Shown: positions 27,347-35,731 of the stretch, piece after piece
Layout of the letters: the number at the start of each line of letters is the position of its first letter
How positions within the stretch are numbered: position 1 is the stretch's first letter
Source of the DNA: Candidatus Hinthialibacter antarcticus
GTDB taxonomy: Bacteria; Hinthialibacterota; Hinthialibacteria; Hinthialibacterales; Hinthialibacteraceae
Assembly: GCA_030765645.1 (NCBI GenBank)
Contig: JAVCCE010000008.1
Span: forward strand, 23,793 to 87,792
Reading direction: 5' to 3'
DNA: 64,000 nucleotides
Notes under the pieces: model-generated
What the model saw: only the letters and a program-made list of their open reading frames with translations
What the model was told of the DNA's origin: nothing
Database searches by the model: none
Position numbers and translations under genes: made by a program

Positions 27347-28192
27347 ATGACCAAACGAGTAATCACTTTGGGGCATAGCCCAGACTCCGATGACGCATTT
27401 ATGTTTTACGGCCTCGCCCAGGATAAAATTGATACCGGCGACTTGCAGTTCAAGCACATCTTGCAAGACATTGAAACCTTGAACCATCGCGCGGCGGTGG
27501 GCGAGCTCGACATCACCGCGATTTCCGTCCACGCCTATGCGTACGTCAACCACAACTACGCCATCTTGACGGCGGGCGGCAGTTTAGGGCTGGGTTATGG
27601 GCCGATGGTGGTCGCGAAAGAAAACTGGGATATCAAAACGCTCAAGACCAAGAAAATCGCGATTCCCGGTAAGATGACCTCCGCCTATCTTGCCCTGCGG
27701 CTTTGCATTGGCGAATTTGATTTTGACGTCGTCCCATTTGACCAGATCATCCCCGCTGTGGAAGACGGGCGCGTCGACGCAGGCCTGATTATCCATGAAG
27801 GCCAGTTGATGTATGGCGATCACGGTTTGCACAAACTGGTCGAACTAGGCGAATGGTGGAGCGAAGAAACCGGCGGGCTGCCGTTGCCTTTGGGCGCCAA
27901 TGCGATTCGCAAAGACCTCGGCGAAGAAATGATCCAGCGCATCGCGCCGTTCATGCGCAAGACCATTCAATACAGCCTGGACAACCGCGAGGGCGCCTTG
28001 GCCCACGCCATGCAATACGCCCGTGATTTGAAGCAAGAACAAGCCGACAAGTTCGTCGGGATGTATGTCAATGAATTGACCTTGCATGTGAGCGATCAAG
28101 GCAAGGAATCCTATAAATTGTTTTTAGATCGCGGTTATAAAGAAGGAATCATTCCAAATCCCGTCGATTTAGAATTTATCGAATGCGGCTGA
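27347..28192 (+). CDS. mqnD: 1,4-dihydroxy-6-naphthoate synthase
   Basis: The 281-residue periplasmic-binding-protein-fold enzyme cleaves cyclic dehypoxanthine futalosine in the futalosine route to menaquinone. The N-terminal GHSPDSDDAFMFYGL and the GLGYGPMVVAKE segment are typical of MqnD. AAGGA stands just upstream of ATG. It shows that this organism probably makes menaquinone by the futalosine pathway, although mqnA, mqnB and mqnC are not in this window. It sits in one transcription unit with rsmA and a secreted DUF1080 protein. Confidence 0.92.
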   Translation: MTKRVITLGHSPDSDDAFMFYGLAQDKIDTGDLQFKHILQDIETLNHRAAVGELDITAISVHAYAYVNHNYAILTAGGSLGLGYGPMVVAKENWDIKTLKTKKIAIPGKMTSAYLALRLCIGEFDFDVVPFDQIIPAVEDGRVDAGLIIHEGQLMYGDHGLHKLVELGEWWSEETGGLPLPLGANAIRKDLGEEMIQRIAPFMRKTIQYSLDNREGALAHAMQYARDLKQEQADKFVGMYVNELTLHVSDQGKESYKLFLDRGYKEGIIPNPVDLEFIECG

Positions 28193-28211
28193 TTTAATGG
28201 AGGAAAGTAGC

Positions 28212-29339
28212 ATGAGACTTCGCATCGCTTTTGCCTTGTGCGTATTTCTGGGAACCGCTGGCTTGGCTGGCGCGGTTGAAGAGGGATTCGACTCGCTCTT
28301 CAACGGGAAAAATTTAACCGGATGGACTGTCGAACATGGTGAAGCCGGGACGTTTTCCGTTCAAAAAGACGTTCTCTATTGTCCTGGCGTGACAGGCTAT
28401 CCCGCCTGGCTTCGCAGCGAAAAAGTATACGAGAATTTTGATCTGCGCTTTGAGTTTCGTATGGACGGCTGGTGCAACAGCGGCGTCTTCTTCCACGCGC
28501 CGCTGCATGGCCGCAATTCAAAAGTCGGCTTTGAATTTCAGATCGACCATAAAAGCGAAGAAGGATTACTGAAAAAATCTGCGGGCGCCTTGTTCGATGT
28601 GCTCCCGCCGAAAGTCATGGCGATTGGGCCGGATAAAAGTTGGAACCAGGGACGTATTTTGATGGACTGGCCGCGCCTGACCTGCTGGATCAACGACCGA
28701 GTCGTACAAGAGCTGAATGTTGAAGAGCACCCTGAACTCAAGCACCGATTGCGCAAAGGCTACCTTGGCTTGCAGGATATGGGCTACAAAGTCTGGTATC
28801 AGAATATCCGCATCAAAGAACTGCCTTCAAAAGAAAAATGGCAATCCTTATTTAACGGCGAGAACTTCGACGGCTGGTATCAAGAAGGTAAGGGCGCCGT
28901 ATGGAAAGTCATCGACGGCGCGATGCACACCGCAGGCGGGACCAGTTATATGGTCACCAATGGCGAGTATGAAAATTTTGAATTTCAGTCTTATGTTCGC
29001 ACCAGTGCGAATGCCAACGGGGGAATATTCGTCCGATGGAAGCAACTGGAAGGCGGCGACCGGGGCAATGAAATTCAAGTTGAAAACACGCCGGATTCAA
29101 ATTTTCCCACTGGAAGCCTGTACAATATCATCCGTGCGCCGATGTTCCATTATGAGAATGAAGAGTGGTTTCTCATCCAGATTAAAATTGTCGGCTCGCG
29201 TTTAGTTGTCCGTGTGAACGGTGAAACCGTGGTTGAAACAGATGAATTTCCCACTGTCCGCAAGGGCCATATTTCACTGCAAATGCACAGCCATGATCCG
29301 TGGATCGAGTTTAAAGATTTAAAAATCAAAACACTGTAG
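28212..29339 (+). CDS. Secreted protein with two DUF1080 domains
   Basis: The 375-residue protein starts with a signal peptide (MRLRIAFALCVFLGTAGLAG). Two tandem DUF1080 (3-keto-disaccharide hydrolase-like, LamG-type beta-sandwich) domains follow. The first, about 23-200, begins FDSLFNGKNLTGW; the second, about 208-375, begins WQSLFNGENFDGW. The family includes enzymes that hydrolyse 3-keto-glycosides made by Gfo/Idh/MocA oxidoreductases; one such oxidoreductase lies at 41240. GGAGG lies upstream of ATG 28212, and the ATG five codons earlier overlaps it, so it is not the start. A terminator follows. Confidence 0.88.
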   Translation: MRLRIAFALCVFLGTAGLAGAVEEGFDSLFNGKNLTGWTVEHGEAGTFSVQKDVLYCPGVTGYPAWLRSEKVYENFDLRFEFRMDGWCNSGVFFHAPLHGRNSKVGFEFQIDHKSEEGLLKKSAGALFDVLPPKVMAIGPDKSWNQGRILMDWPRLTCWINDRVVQELNVEEHPELKHRLRKGYLGLQDMGYKVWYQNIRIKELPSKEKWQSLFNGENFDGWYQEGKGAVWKVIDGAMHTAGGTSYMVTNGEYENFEFQSYVRTSANANGGIFVRWKQLEGGDRGNEIQVENTPDSNFPTGSLYNIIRAPMFHYENEEWFLIQIKIVGSRLVVRVNGETVVETDEFPTVRKGHISLQMHSHDPWIEFKDLKIKTL

Positions 29340-29364
29340 TTTTCTGCAATTGAATTATAATGCG

Positions 29365-29401
29365 CGCCCAGGGGACTGTTTTCCTCTGGGGCGTTTTTTT
29401 C
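29365..29401 (+). terminator. Rho-independent terminator after rsmA-mqnD-DUF1080
   Basis: CGCCC-AGGGG pairs with CCTCT-GGGGCG (one bulged G, one G-T pair) around a short T-rich loop and is followed by a run of seven or eight T. It separates this unit from mgtE. Confidence 0.88.
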
Positions 29402-29432
29402 AATGGTTGGATGAAATTTGGAAGGCAAACGT

Positions 29433-30830
29433 ATGACGACAAGCGCAAGCGAAATCAATTACTGGGGGCGATTAATTGAGCCTGAGATTAAGGAATTTCT
29501 TCAGGCGAAAGATTTCAAATCGCTCCGGTCTGCGTTAGCGGAACTCGAAGCGCCGGATATTGCCGAAGCGCTTTTGGTTCTAACGCCGGATGAGCGCGCG
29601 ATTGTCTTTCGAATTCTCCCCCGCCAGCTAGGCGCTGAAGTATTCGCCTATCTCCCGTTTGCGGAAGAAGAAGAACTGATTCATAGCCTTGGCAATGAAC
29701 ACGTCACGGGCATTTTGAATGAGATGGAGCCGGATGACCGGACGGCGCTGTTAGAGGAACTGCCGGGACAGATTACCAAACGTCTGATCGCCTCGCTTTC
29801 GCCAGAGGAACGCTCTGTCGCAAGGCAGCTGTTAGGCTACCCGGAAGAGTCTGTCGGTCGATTGATGACGCCGGAATATGTGTCCATCAATGAAGAATGG
29901 ACCGTGCAAGAGACGCTAAATAAACTGCGCCAGATCGGCAAAGAAAAAGAAACAGTCAACTCACTTTACGTCACCGACCAAAAAGACCATTTGCTTGCGT
30001 ATGTTCCATTAAAGATGTTAATTTTTGTCGCCCCCGATTCATTGGTTCGCGACATCATGCTGCCGAACATCGTGGCGTTGCGCGCTTTTGACGACCAGGA
30101 AACCGCCTCTGACGCCATGTTGCACTATGACTTGAATATTCTTCCCGTTATTGATTCAGATGGAACTCTGGTGGGCATCGTGACCGCTGATGATGTTTTG
30201 GACGTCGTGATTGAAGAGACGACCGAAGATATCCATCTCATGGGCGGCGTGCAGGCGTTGGAAGAGCCGTATGACGACGTGTCGTTTTTTACGATGGCGC
30301 GCAAGCGGGGTACTTGGCTGTTTATTCTGTTTCTTGGCAGCACGATTACGGTCGCAATTATGAAGCAGTTTGAAACCACCATCGACAATGTCAGTACGGC
30401 GGTAGTTTTATTTCTTCCAATGATTATCAGCAGCGGCGGAAACTCCGGCTCTCAAGCGGCGACGCTGATTATCCGCGCACTGTCTGTTCAGGATGTTGAG
30501 TTAAAAGATTGGCTGGTTGTGTTTGGCCGCGAACTACTAACAGGTCTGTTGCTTGGCGCTTTTTTGGGAATCATTGCGATGCTTCTCGTTGTTTTGTGGC
30601 CCGGCGCGGAGACCTTATTCGGCGCCAATTATATTATGTTCGGATTCACCATTAGTTGCGCTGTTGTTGGCGTGGTGACGGCGGGCGCGGTGATTGGCTC
30701 TATGCTTCCATTTCTTTTATCCGCATGGGGCGTTGATCCGGCGTTGGCTTCAACGCCGCTTGTCGCGACGTTGGTTGACGCACTGGGCGTTGTCATATTG
30801 TTTTCGGCGGCGTTATTGATTCTCGCTTGA
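29433..30830 (+). CDS. mgtE: MgtE-family magnesium transporter
   Basis: The 465-residue protein has the MgtE order: a superhelical N domain (about 10-130, with LLEELPGQITKRLIASLSPE), two CBS domains (about 140-260) and five membrane spans (about 290-465). The pore signature SSGGNSGSQAATLIIRAL is present. It imports Mg2+, gated by cytoplasmic Mg2+ binding. ATG 29433 is chosen over an upstream in-frame TTG because GAAGG lies 7 nt before it. No M-box riboswitch is visible in the short leader. tilS follows after 22 nt. Confidence 0.95.
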   Translation: MTTSASEINYWGRLIEPEIKEFLQAKDFKSLRSALAELEAPDIAEALLVLTPDERAIVFRILPRQLGAEVFAYLPFAEEEELIHSLGNEHVTGILNEMEPDDRTALLEELPGQITKRLIASLSPEERSVARQLLGYPEESVGRLMTPEYVSINEEWTVQETLNKLRQIGKEKETVNSLYVTDQKDHLLAYVPLKMLIFVAPDSLVRDIMLPNIVALRAFDDQETASDAMLHYDLNILPVIDSDGTLVGIVTADDVLDVVIEETTEDIHLMGGVQALEEPYDDVSFFTMARKRGTWLFILFLGSTITVAIMKQFETTIDNVSTAVVLFLPMIISSGGNSGSQAATLIIRALSVQDVELKDWLVVFGRELLTGLLLGAFLGIIAMLLVVLWPGAETLFGANYIMFGFTISCAVVGVVTAGAVIGSMLPFLLSAWGVDPALASTPLVATLVDALGVVILFSAALLILA

Positions 30831-30852
30831 ATAATTCAAACACAAGGCGCTT

Positions 30853-32256
30853 ATGACGACTTACGCCTATACCTTTCGTGAACGAGCGCTGAACGCCATT
30901 CAACGATACGGCATGTTGAAGAAAGGCGCGCGTCCGCTGTTGGCTGTATCCGGCGGCCCTGATTCTGTCGCGCTGCTGGATGTGTTCTCCCGCTTACAAG
31001 ATGAACTCAACCTGGATATTCACGTTTGCCATGTCAATCATGGATTGCGCGGCTCAGCATCTTTTGAAGACGAACGCTTCGTTGTCCAACTGACGGGGCG
31101 TTATATTCTTCCACTCACCGTACGCCGGTTTGAGCCGGATGAAATTGAAACAATCCGCGCAGGCAATCTGGAAGAAGAAGCGCGCAATTTGCGCTATCAA
31201 AAACTCATCCATACCGCAGAAGAACTCAACCTGTCGCCCATCGTGACGGGCCATACTTTGAGCGACCAGGCGGAAACCGTATTACACCGGATTGTTCGTT
31301 CCAGCGGCATAACCGGTTTGAGCGCGATTGCTCCTATGCGAAATGATGTCGAGCCTCCGGTTGTGCGTCCTTTGATTTCGCATACCCGCGACGAGATCAT
31401 GCAGTATATTCAAGAAGAAAAACTCGAATATTGCCGCGACCAGATGAATGAGGAACTGGCGTTTACGCGAGTGCGAATTCGTAAGGAATTACTACCGCTG
31501 ATTCGAGATACATTAAACCCGAACATTGAAGAAGCGCTTGGCCGGCTCGCGTGCGTCGCGCAAGAAGAAGAAACCTTTTGGAACCAGTGGATAGACGGCG
31601 TACATCAGCAGATTGGCGAGGCGGAAGAAGACTCGCCGGCCGACCGGGAGCGCTTTTTGCGTCTAAGCCGGGCCGAGCAGCGCCGATTGCTGCGGCGATA
31701 TATTCAAACGTATAACGTCGATCTCTCATTCGTGAATGTTGACGATTCAATCGAATTGCTGATGGGAGAAAAACCGCAAGGCGAAATTCATATCAGCAGC
31801 GAAGTCCGCTTGTATCGGCGTTATGACCGCTTCTATTTTGCGGGGCCATCTCTGCCAGCCGAGCCAATGACTGAGATTGTGTTGAAGGCGCCGGGTGTGA
31901 CGGTGATTTCTGACTTGCGCATCGAAGCCGTTGTTCAGGAATTTCCCGCTGAGGTGAAGCACCTGCCCCCGCAGGGCGCCTGGGTCGGAGAATTTGACGC
32001 AGGCAAAGTCATGCGCCCCATCACGGTCCGTACACGTAGGGACGGCGACGTGATTCGTCCGCTCGGCATGAGTGGAACCAAAAAGATCAAAAAAATATTG
32101 CAAGAAAAACAAATTCCTCAAGAAGAACGTGAACGCCTCCCGCTGGTATTTATGAACAATGAAACGGCCTGGGCGCCGGGATGTTGCCTCTCTCAATCAT
32201 TTTGCGTTGACCACAACACTCAAACCATTTTGCGAATTGTCATTCGGAAAATCTAA
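30853..32256 (+). CDS. tilS: tRNA(Ile)-lysidine synthase
   Basis: The 467-residue N-type ATP pyrophosphatase converts C34 of the CAU-anticodon tRNA-Ile to lysidine. The PP-loop is AVSGGPDSVALL (about residues 32-43). HVNHGLRG and GHTLSDQAET follow in the core, and the C-terminal TilS domain is present. It has the full-length E. coli-like arrangement. Its stop is 2 nt before the next start, so it is co-transcribed with mgtE upstream and a cation antiporter downstream. Confidence 0.94.
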   Translation: MTTYAYTFRERALNAIQRYGMLKKGARPLLAVSGGPDSVALLDVFSRLQDELNLDIHVCHVNHGLRGSASFEDERFVVQLTGRYILPLTVRRFEPDEIETIRAGNLEEEARNLRYQKLIHTAEELNLSPIVTGHTLSDQAETVLHRIVRSSGITGLSAIAPMRNDVEPPVVRPLISHTRDEIMQYIQEEKLEYCRDQMNEELAFTRVRIRKELLPLIRDTLNPNIEEALGRLACVAQEEETFWNQWIDGVHQQIGEAEEDSPADRERFLRLSRAEQRRLLRRYIQTYNVDLSFVNVDDSIELLMGEKPQGEIHISSEVRLYRRYDRFYFAGPSLPAEPMTEIVLKAPGVTVISDLRIEAVVQEFPAEVKHLPPQGAWVGEFDAGKVMRPITVRTRRDGDVIRPLGMSGTKKIKKILQEKQIPQEERERLPLVFMNNETAWAPGCCLSQSFCVDHNTQTILRIVIRKI

Positions 32257-32258
32257 CG

Positions 32259-33200
32259 ATGCTCTACGTTATGCTTGCTGCTGGATTTCTTATGTTGTTT
32301 TTTGGCGGTGAAGCATTAATTCGCGGCGCCGCATCGTTAGCAAAACGCATCGGCGTTTCTCCATTGGTGATCGGTTTAACTGTAGTGGGCTTTGGTACGT
32401 CAATGCCGGAAATGGTGGTGAGCGTTCAGGCGTCGCTTGTAAAACAACCTGATATCTCCGTCGGAAACGTGGTTGGAAGCAACATCGCCAATATTCTATT
32501 AATACTGGGCGTCACTGCGATCATATCCCCTCTGAAATGCAAACCTGCTTTGTTGTACCGCGACTCTAGCATCATGGTTGCCGCCACTATTTTCTTTGTT
32601 ACCATATCGTTTTGGGGAACGATCGGGGCTGCGACCGGCGTATTCATGTTGGCGTCATTGGCGGCGTTTATTTTTTACACCTATTGGTCAGAAGCAAAGT
32701 GGAACGCCCCTTCAGCCGAACTCCGAACGCAAACCGCTGATTTGGCGCCGCAAGAATACAACATCATTTTCAGCATGACGTTAATCGTGATCGGCCTTGG
32801 GTTGTTAATTGCAGGTTCACGTTTTTTTGTCGGCGGCGCAGTCGGTTTGTCGCGCCAGTGGGGCGTTCCCGAAGCGATCATCGGGCTTACTCTGGTCGCA
32901 GTCGGAACTTCGCTTCCTGAACTTGCAACATCAGTTCTTGCTGCATTTCGCGGTCAAAGCGATGTCGCCGTCGGTAACATCATCGGCAGTAATATTTTCA
33001 ATATATTGGGAATACTCGGCGTTGCGTCCATCATAGCGCCTATTGCAGTCTCTTCTCAAATTGCTACCTTTGATAATTGGGTGATGCTCAGCGTCGCGCT
33101 TTTGTTATGTTCGTTCATGTTTACCGGATGGAAAATCAGCCGCTGGGAAGGCGCTATTTTTTTAGTGGTATATTGCGTATACATATTTATCTTGTATTAG
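32259..33200 (+). CDS. Calcium/sodium antiporter (CaCA superfamily, YrbG-like)
   Basis: The 313-residue protein has about ten membrane spans arranged as two inverted repeats. Each repeat carries an alpha motif: GFGTSMPEMVVS with GNVVGSNIANIL, and AVGTSLPELATS with GNIIGSNIFNILGI. These residues form the Na+/Ca2+ binding sites. It begins 2 nt after tilS. Substrate specificity (Ca2+, Na+, K+ or H+) cannot be told from sequence. Confidence 0.92.
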   Translation: MLYVMLAAGFLMLFFGGEALIRGAASLAKRIGVSPLVIGLTVVGFGTSMPEMVVSVQASLVKQPDISVGNVVGSNIANILLILGVTAIISPLKCKPALLYRDSSIMVAATIFFVTISFWGTIGAATGVFMLASLAAFIFYTYWSEAKWNAPSAELRTQTADLAPQEYNIIFSMTLIVIGLGLLIAGSRFFVGGAVGLSRQWGVPEAIIGLTLVAVGTSLPELATSVLAAFRGQSDVAVGNIIGSNIFNILGILGVASIIAPIAVSSQIATFDNWVMLSVALLLCSFMFTGWKISRWEGAIFLVVYCVYIFILY

Positions 33201-33249
33201 TTGAGTAAGATCGAATTGAAGCAGGAATAATGAAAATACGCATATTGGA

Positions 33250-34386
33250 ATGATGATGACTAAATGCGAACCGGCGCCGCATATCGTGATGCTTCACAAA
33301 GCGTATCCCCCGTGGGTGGGCGGCGTGGAGCGGCATATTCGCGATGTGAGCGAGGCGTTGGTTGAACGCGGGTGGCGCGTAACTGCGCTCGTCTGTAATG
33401 ACGCGCGGTTTGAAACCCGCGAATGGCGCGGCGGCGTTCGGGTCATTCGCGTCCCGCGATGGGGAAGCGTGTTATCGCAGCCGTTAACGACTCGGTATGC
33501 GCACTGGCTAAAGCGCCTGAAACCGGATATCGTCCATGCTCATACGCCGTTTCCGCTGGCGTGGCTGATGGTCAGGCGTGTCCCGAAATCAACGCCCGTC
33601 ATCTGCACTTGGCATAGCGACATTGTCCGGCAAAAAGCGATCATGCCGCTGCTGCGTCCATTTGAATTAGGATTTCTAAAGCGTTGCAACCAGATCGTTG
33701 CGACTTCGCCGCGATTGATTGAATTTTCCCGTGCATTGCGCCCAGTGAAAGACCGATGCGTATCTATTCCATTGAGTTTGCCGCCTTGCGGTCACAACAA
33801 ACTGAGCAATGCTATCGCTTTTTCAGAAACCCAGCCGGAGCACGCGAAACCTACCTTATTATTTGTTGGACGCTTGGTTGGCTATAAGGGCTTGAAGTAT
33901 CTTATACAAGCAATGAAATCACTCGACGCCCATCTATTGATCGCTGGCGACGGCCCGTTGCGGGGCGTATTACAAACTCAGGTGGAACGCGCGGGACTCG
34001 CTGACCGAATTTCATTTCTTGGGTATGTTGATGATGAGACAAAGCGAAGTTTATATCGCGCGGCGGACGTATTTGTCTTGCCTTCGGTTTCAGCCAATGA
34101 AGCGTTTGGCTATGTGCTGCTTGAAGCCATGAGCGAAGGGCTTCCAGTGGTGACTTGCGATTTGCCGACTGGAGTTTCGTATGTGAATCAACATCAACAA
34201 ACGGGCTTGATTGTTCCACCCAAAAATGCGGACGCATTAAGAGAAGCCATACAGCTATTAATCAGCGATATATCATTGCGGCGCGAATATGGAGCGGCTG
34301 CCCGGCGGAGAGTTGAGTCGGAATTTGATTTCAATCGAACTCTTGATTCGCTTGAGGCGGTTTACCGTCAGTCGCTGCCGGGTTGA
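33250..34386 (+). CDS. GT4-family glycosyltransferase
   Basis: The 378-residue GT-B-fold enzyme has an acceptor-binding N-terminal half opening IVMLHKAYPPWVGGVERH. Its donor-binding half contains LLFVGRLVGYKGLKYLI and the retaining E-X7-E region FVLPSVSANEAFGYVLLEAMSEG. Such enzymes transfer a sugar from an NDP or GDP donor, for example GDP-mannose, in envelope polysaccharide assembly. Three consecutive ATG codons (33250, 33253, 33256) make the exact start uncertain. The 3' end overlaps the convergent DUF374 gene by 19 nt. Confidence 0.9.
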   Translation: MMMTKCEPAPHIVMLHKAYPPWVGGVERHIRDVSEALVERGWRVTALVCNDARFETREWRGGVRVIRVPRWGSVLSQPLTTRYAHWLKRLKPDIVHAHTPFPLAWLMVRRVPKSTPVICTWHSDIVRQKAIMPLLRPFELGFLKRCNQIVATSPRLIEFSRALRPVKDRCVSIPLSLPPCGHNKLSNAIAFSETQPEHAKPTLLFVGRLVGYKGLKYLIQAMKSLDAHLLIAGDGPLRGVLQTQVERAGLADRISFLGYVDDETKRSLYRAADVFVLPSVSANEAFGYVLLEAMSEGLPVVTCDLPTGVSYVNQHQQTGLIVPPKNADALREAIQLLISDISLRREYGAAARRRVESEFDFNRTLDSLEAVYRQSLPG

Positions 34387-35051
34387 ATCCGCTGATTTTC
34401 CGGCATGATTTCATCTGCAATTATTGTGATCCGTCGCAGTTCATTTTGGACTTCAAGGCGTTTTGCTTCCATTACTGTTTTGTCTGCATCGGCTGGAACT
34501 TCGATTGGGTTTCCAACAACCTGGCGGATTTTTCCGAAGGGCAGGGGGGCAATGAACTTGTCCCAACTTTTGTGAAAACGAATGCATCGGCTGCTTGACC
34601 AGGCAACAGGCAAAATGGGGATCTTCGCCAAGTGCGCCAATTGAACGATTCCTGCGTGAGCAACTTCTCGCGGACCGCGCGGCCCATCGGGGGTGATCGC
34701 GGCGCATTTTCCATCTTTTAAGTGATGCAATAAGTCTCGGAGTCCACCGACGCCCCGGTTCGAACTCGAACCCCGGCTTGCATGGAAACCAAAACGGTAC
34801 ATGGTTTGAGCGATGAACTCACCGTCCCGGCTTTGTGAAACCAGCGTCGAGATTTTTGTGTTTTTGTAATAGTAAAGAGGAAATATCTGGCAGCTGTGCC
34901 AAAAACAAAAAATGAATGGGCCGTCTTCTCGAATTTGTTTCTTCGTGAATGGCCTGCCGATTGCTTCAAAGCGGTTTGTGATCCCGACCGCCTGAATATA
35001 GGCGTAGGCGGCGTAAGAAGCGAGAATTGGGACGCGATTTGAATCAGACAT
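34368..35051 (-). CDS. DUF374 lysophospholipid acyltransferase-like protein
   Basis: The 227-residue protein has the DUF374 hallmarks: FCFWHSCQIFPLYYY near residue 47, LVSQSRDGEFIAQTM, ASRGSSSNRGVGGLRDL and ITPDGPRGPREVAHAGIVQLA. The HxxxxD-type acyltransferase motif is replaced by the family's WH...SRDGE arrangement. DUF374 proteins are linked to lipid A or KDO-region acylation or lipid biogenesis in diderms. It starts 15 nt after the smpB stop and is probably co-transcribed with it. Confidence 0.86.
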   Translation of the reverse strand: MSDSNRVPILASYAAYAYIQAVGITNRFEAIGRPFTKKQIREDGPFIFCFWHSCQIFPLYYYKNTKISTLVSQSRDGEFIAQTMYRFGFHASRGSSSNRGVGGLRDLLHHLKDGKCAAITPDGPRGPREVAHAGIVQLAHLAKIPILPVAWSSSRCIRFHKSWDKFIAPLPFGKIRQVVGNPIEVPADADKTVMEAKRLEVQNELRRITIIADEIMPENQRIQPGSD

Positions 35052-35066
35052 GCTTTATCGTTATCG

Positions 35067-35537
35067 CTAACGGAGTTCTGCGCGGCGCACTTCGCGGTCC
35101 ATATCGCGGCGCTTAATGTCTTCACGCTTGTCAAATTGCTTTTTGCCTTGCGCCAATGCAATATCGAGTTTGGCTTTGCCCCGGGTAAAGTAAATTCGCA
35201 ATGGAACCAGCGTATAGCCTTTTTGCTGGACTTTGCCAAACAAACGCACGATTTCGCTTTTGTGCATCAGGAGTTTGCGGCGGCGCTTGGGGTCATGATT
35301 AAAAACATTGCCCTGTTCATAGGGGCTGATATGGCAATCGTATAAGAAGATTTCTCCATTATTGATGCTGGCGTGGCTATCTTGCAGGTTGGCTTTTCCT
35401 TGACGCAACGATTTGACTTCGGTGCCTTGCAAAACGACGCCAACCTGGAAGGTTTCTAGAAAATGATAGTCATATCGCGCTTTTCGGTTTTGCGCGACGA
35501 TCTGTTTTGGATTGTCTTCTGAGTGTGCTTTTGACAT
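35067..35537 (-). CDS. smpB: SsrA-binding protein SmpB
   Basis: The 156-residue protein binds tmRNA for trans-translation rescue of stalled ribosomes. It shows the OB-barrel motifs NRKARYDYHFLETFQVGVVL, GTEVKSLRQGKANLQDS and DPKRRRKLLMHK, and a basic C-terminal tail (EDIKRRDMDREVRRAELR) that enters the decoding centre. The tmRNA gene itself is not in this window. Confidence 0.96.
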   Translation of the reverse strand: MSKAHSEDNPKQIVAQNRKARYDYHFLETFQVGVVLQGTEVKSLRQGKANLQDSHASINNGEIFLYDCHISPYEQGNVFNHDPKRRRKLLMHKSEIVRLFGKVQQKGYTLVPLRIYFTRGKAKLDIALAQGKKQFDKREDIKRRDMDREVRRAELR

Positions 35538-35731
35538 AATTAATTCATTCTATATTTCTGGCAATCATCATGCGTGTATTTATTGTAAGAATCAATGCCT
35601 TACGTGTTTGTGGGTCAAGTCTCCCGACAATCTTCGTTTTTGCGTTGCCTCACGATATGATGACCGTTGTTGATGATATGGAAACATGTTCATCTACGCA
35701 TGGGAATACTTCATCGAAAGGTAACAATTAA

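Noticed and set aside
29402..29432. Possible M-box magnesium riboswitch before mgtE
   Set aside because: The space between the upstream terminator and the start is about 30 nt, too short for an M-box.
34740..34780. GGTTCGAACTCGAACCCC resembling a tRNA T-arm
   Set aside because: It lies inside the DUF374 coding region in frame (SSSNRG), with no matching acceptor, D or anticodon arms.
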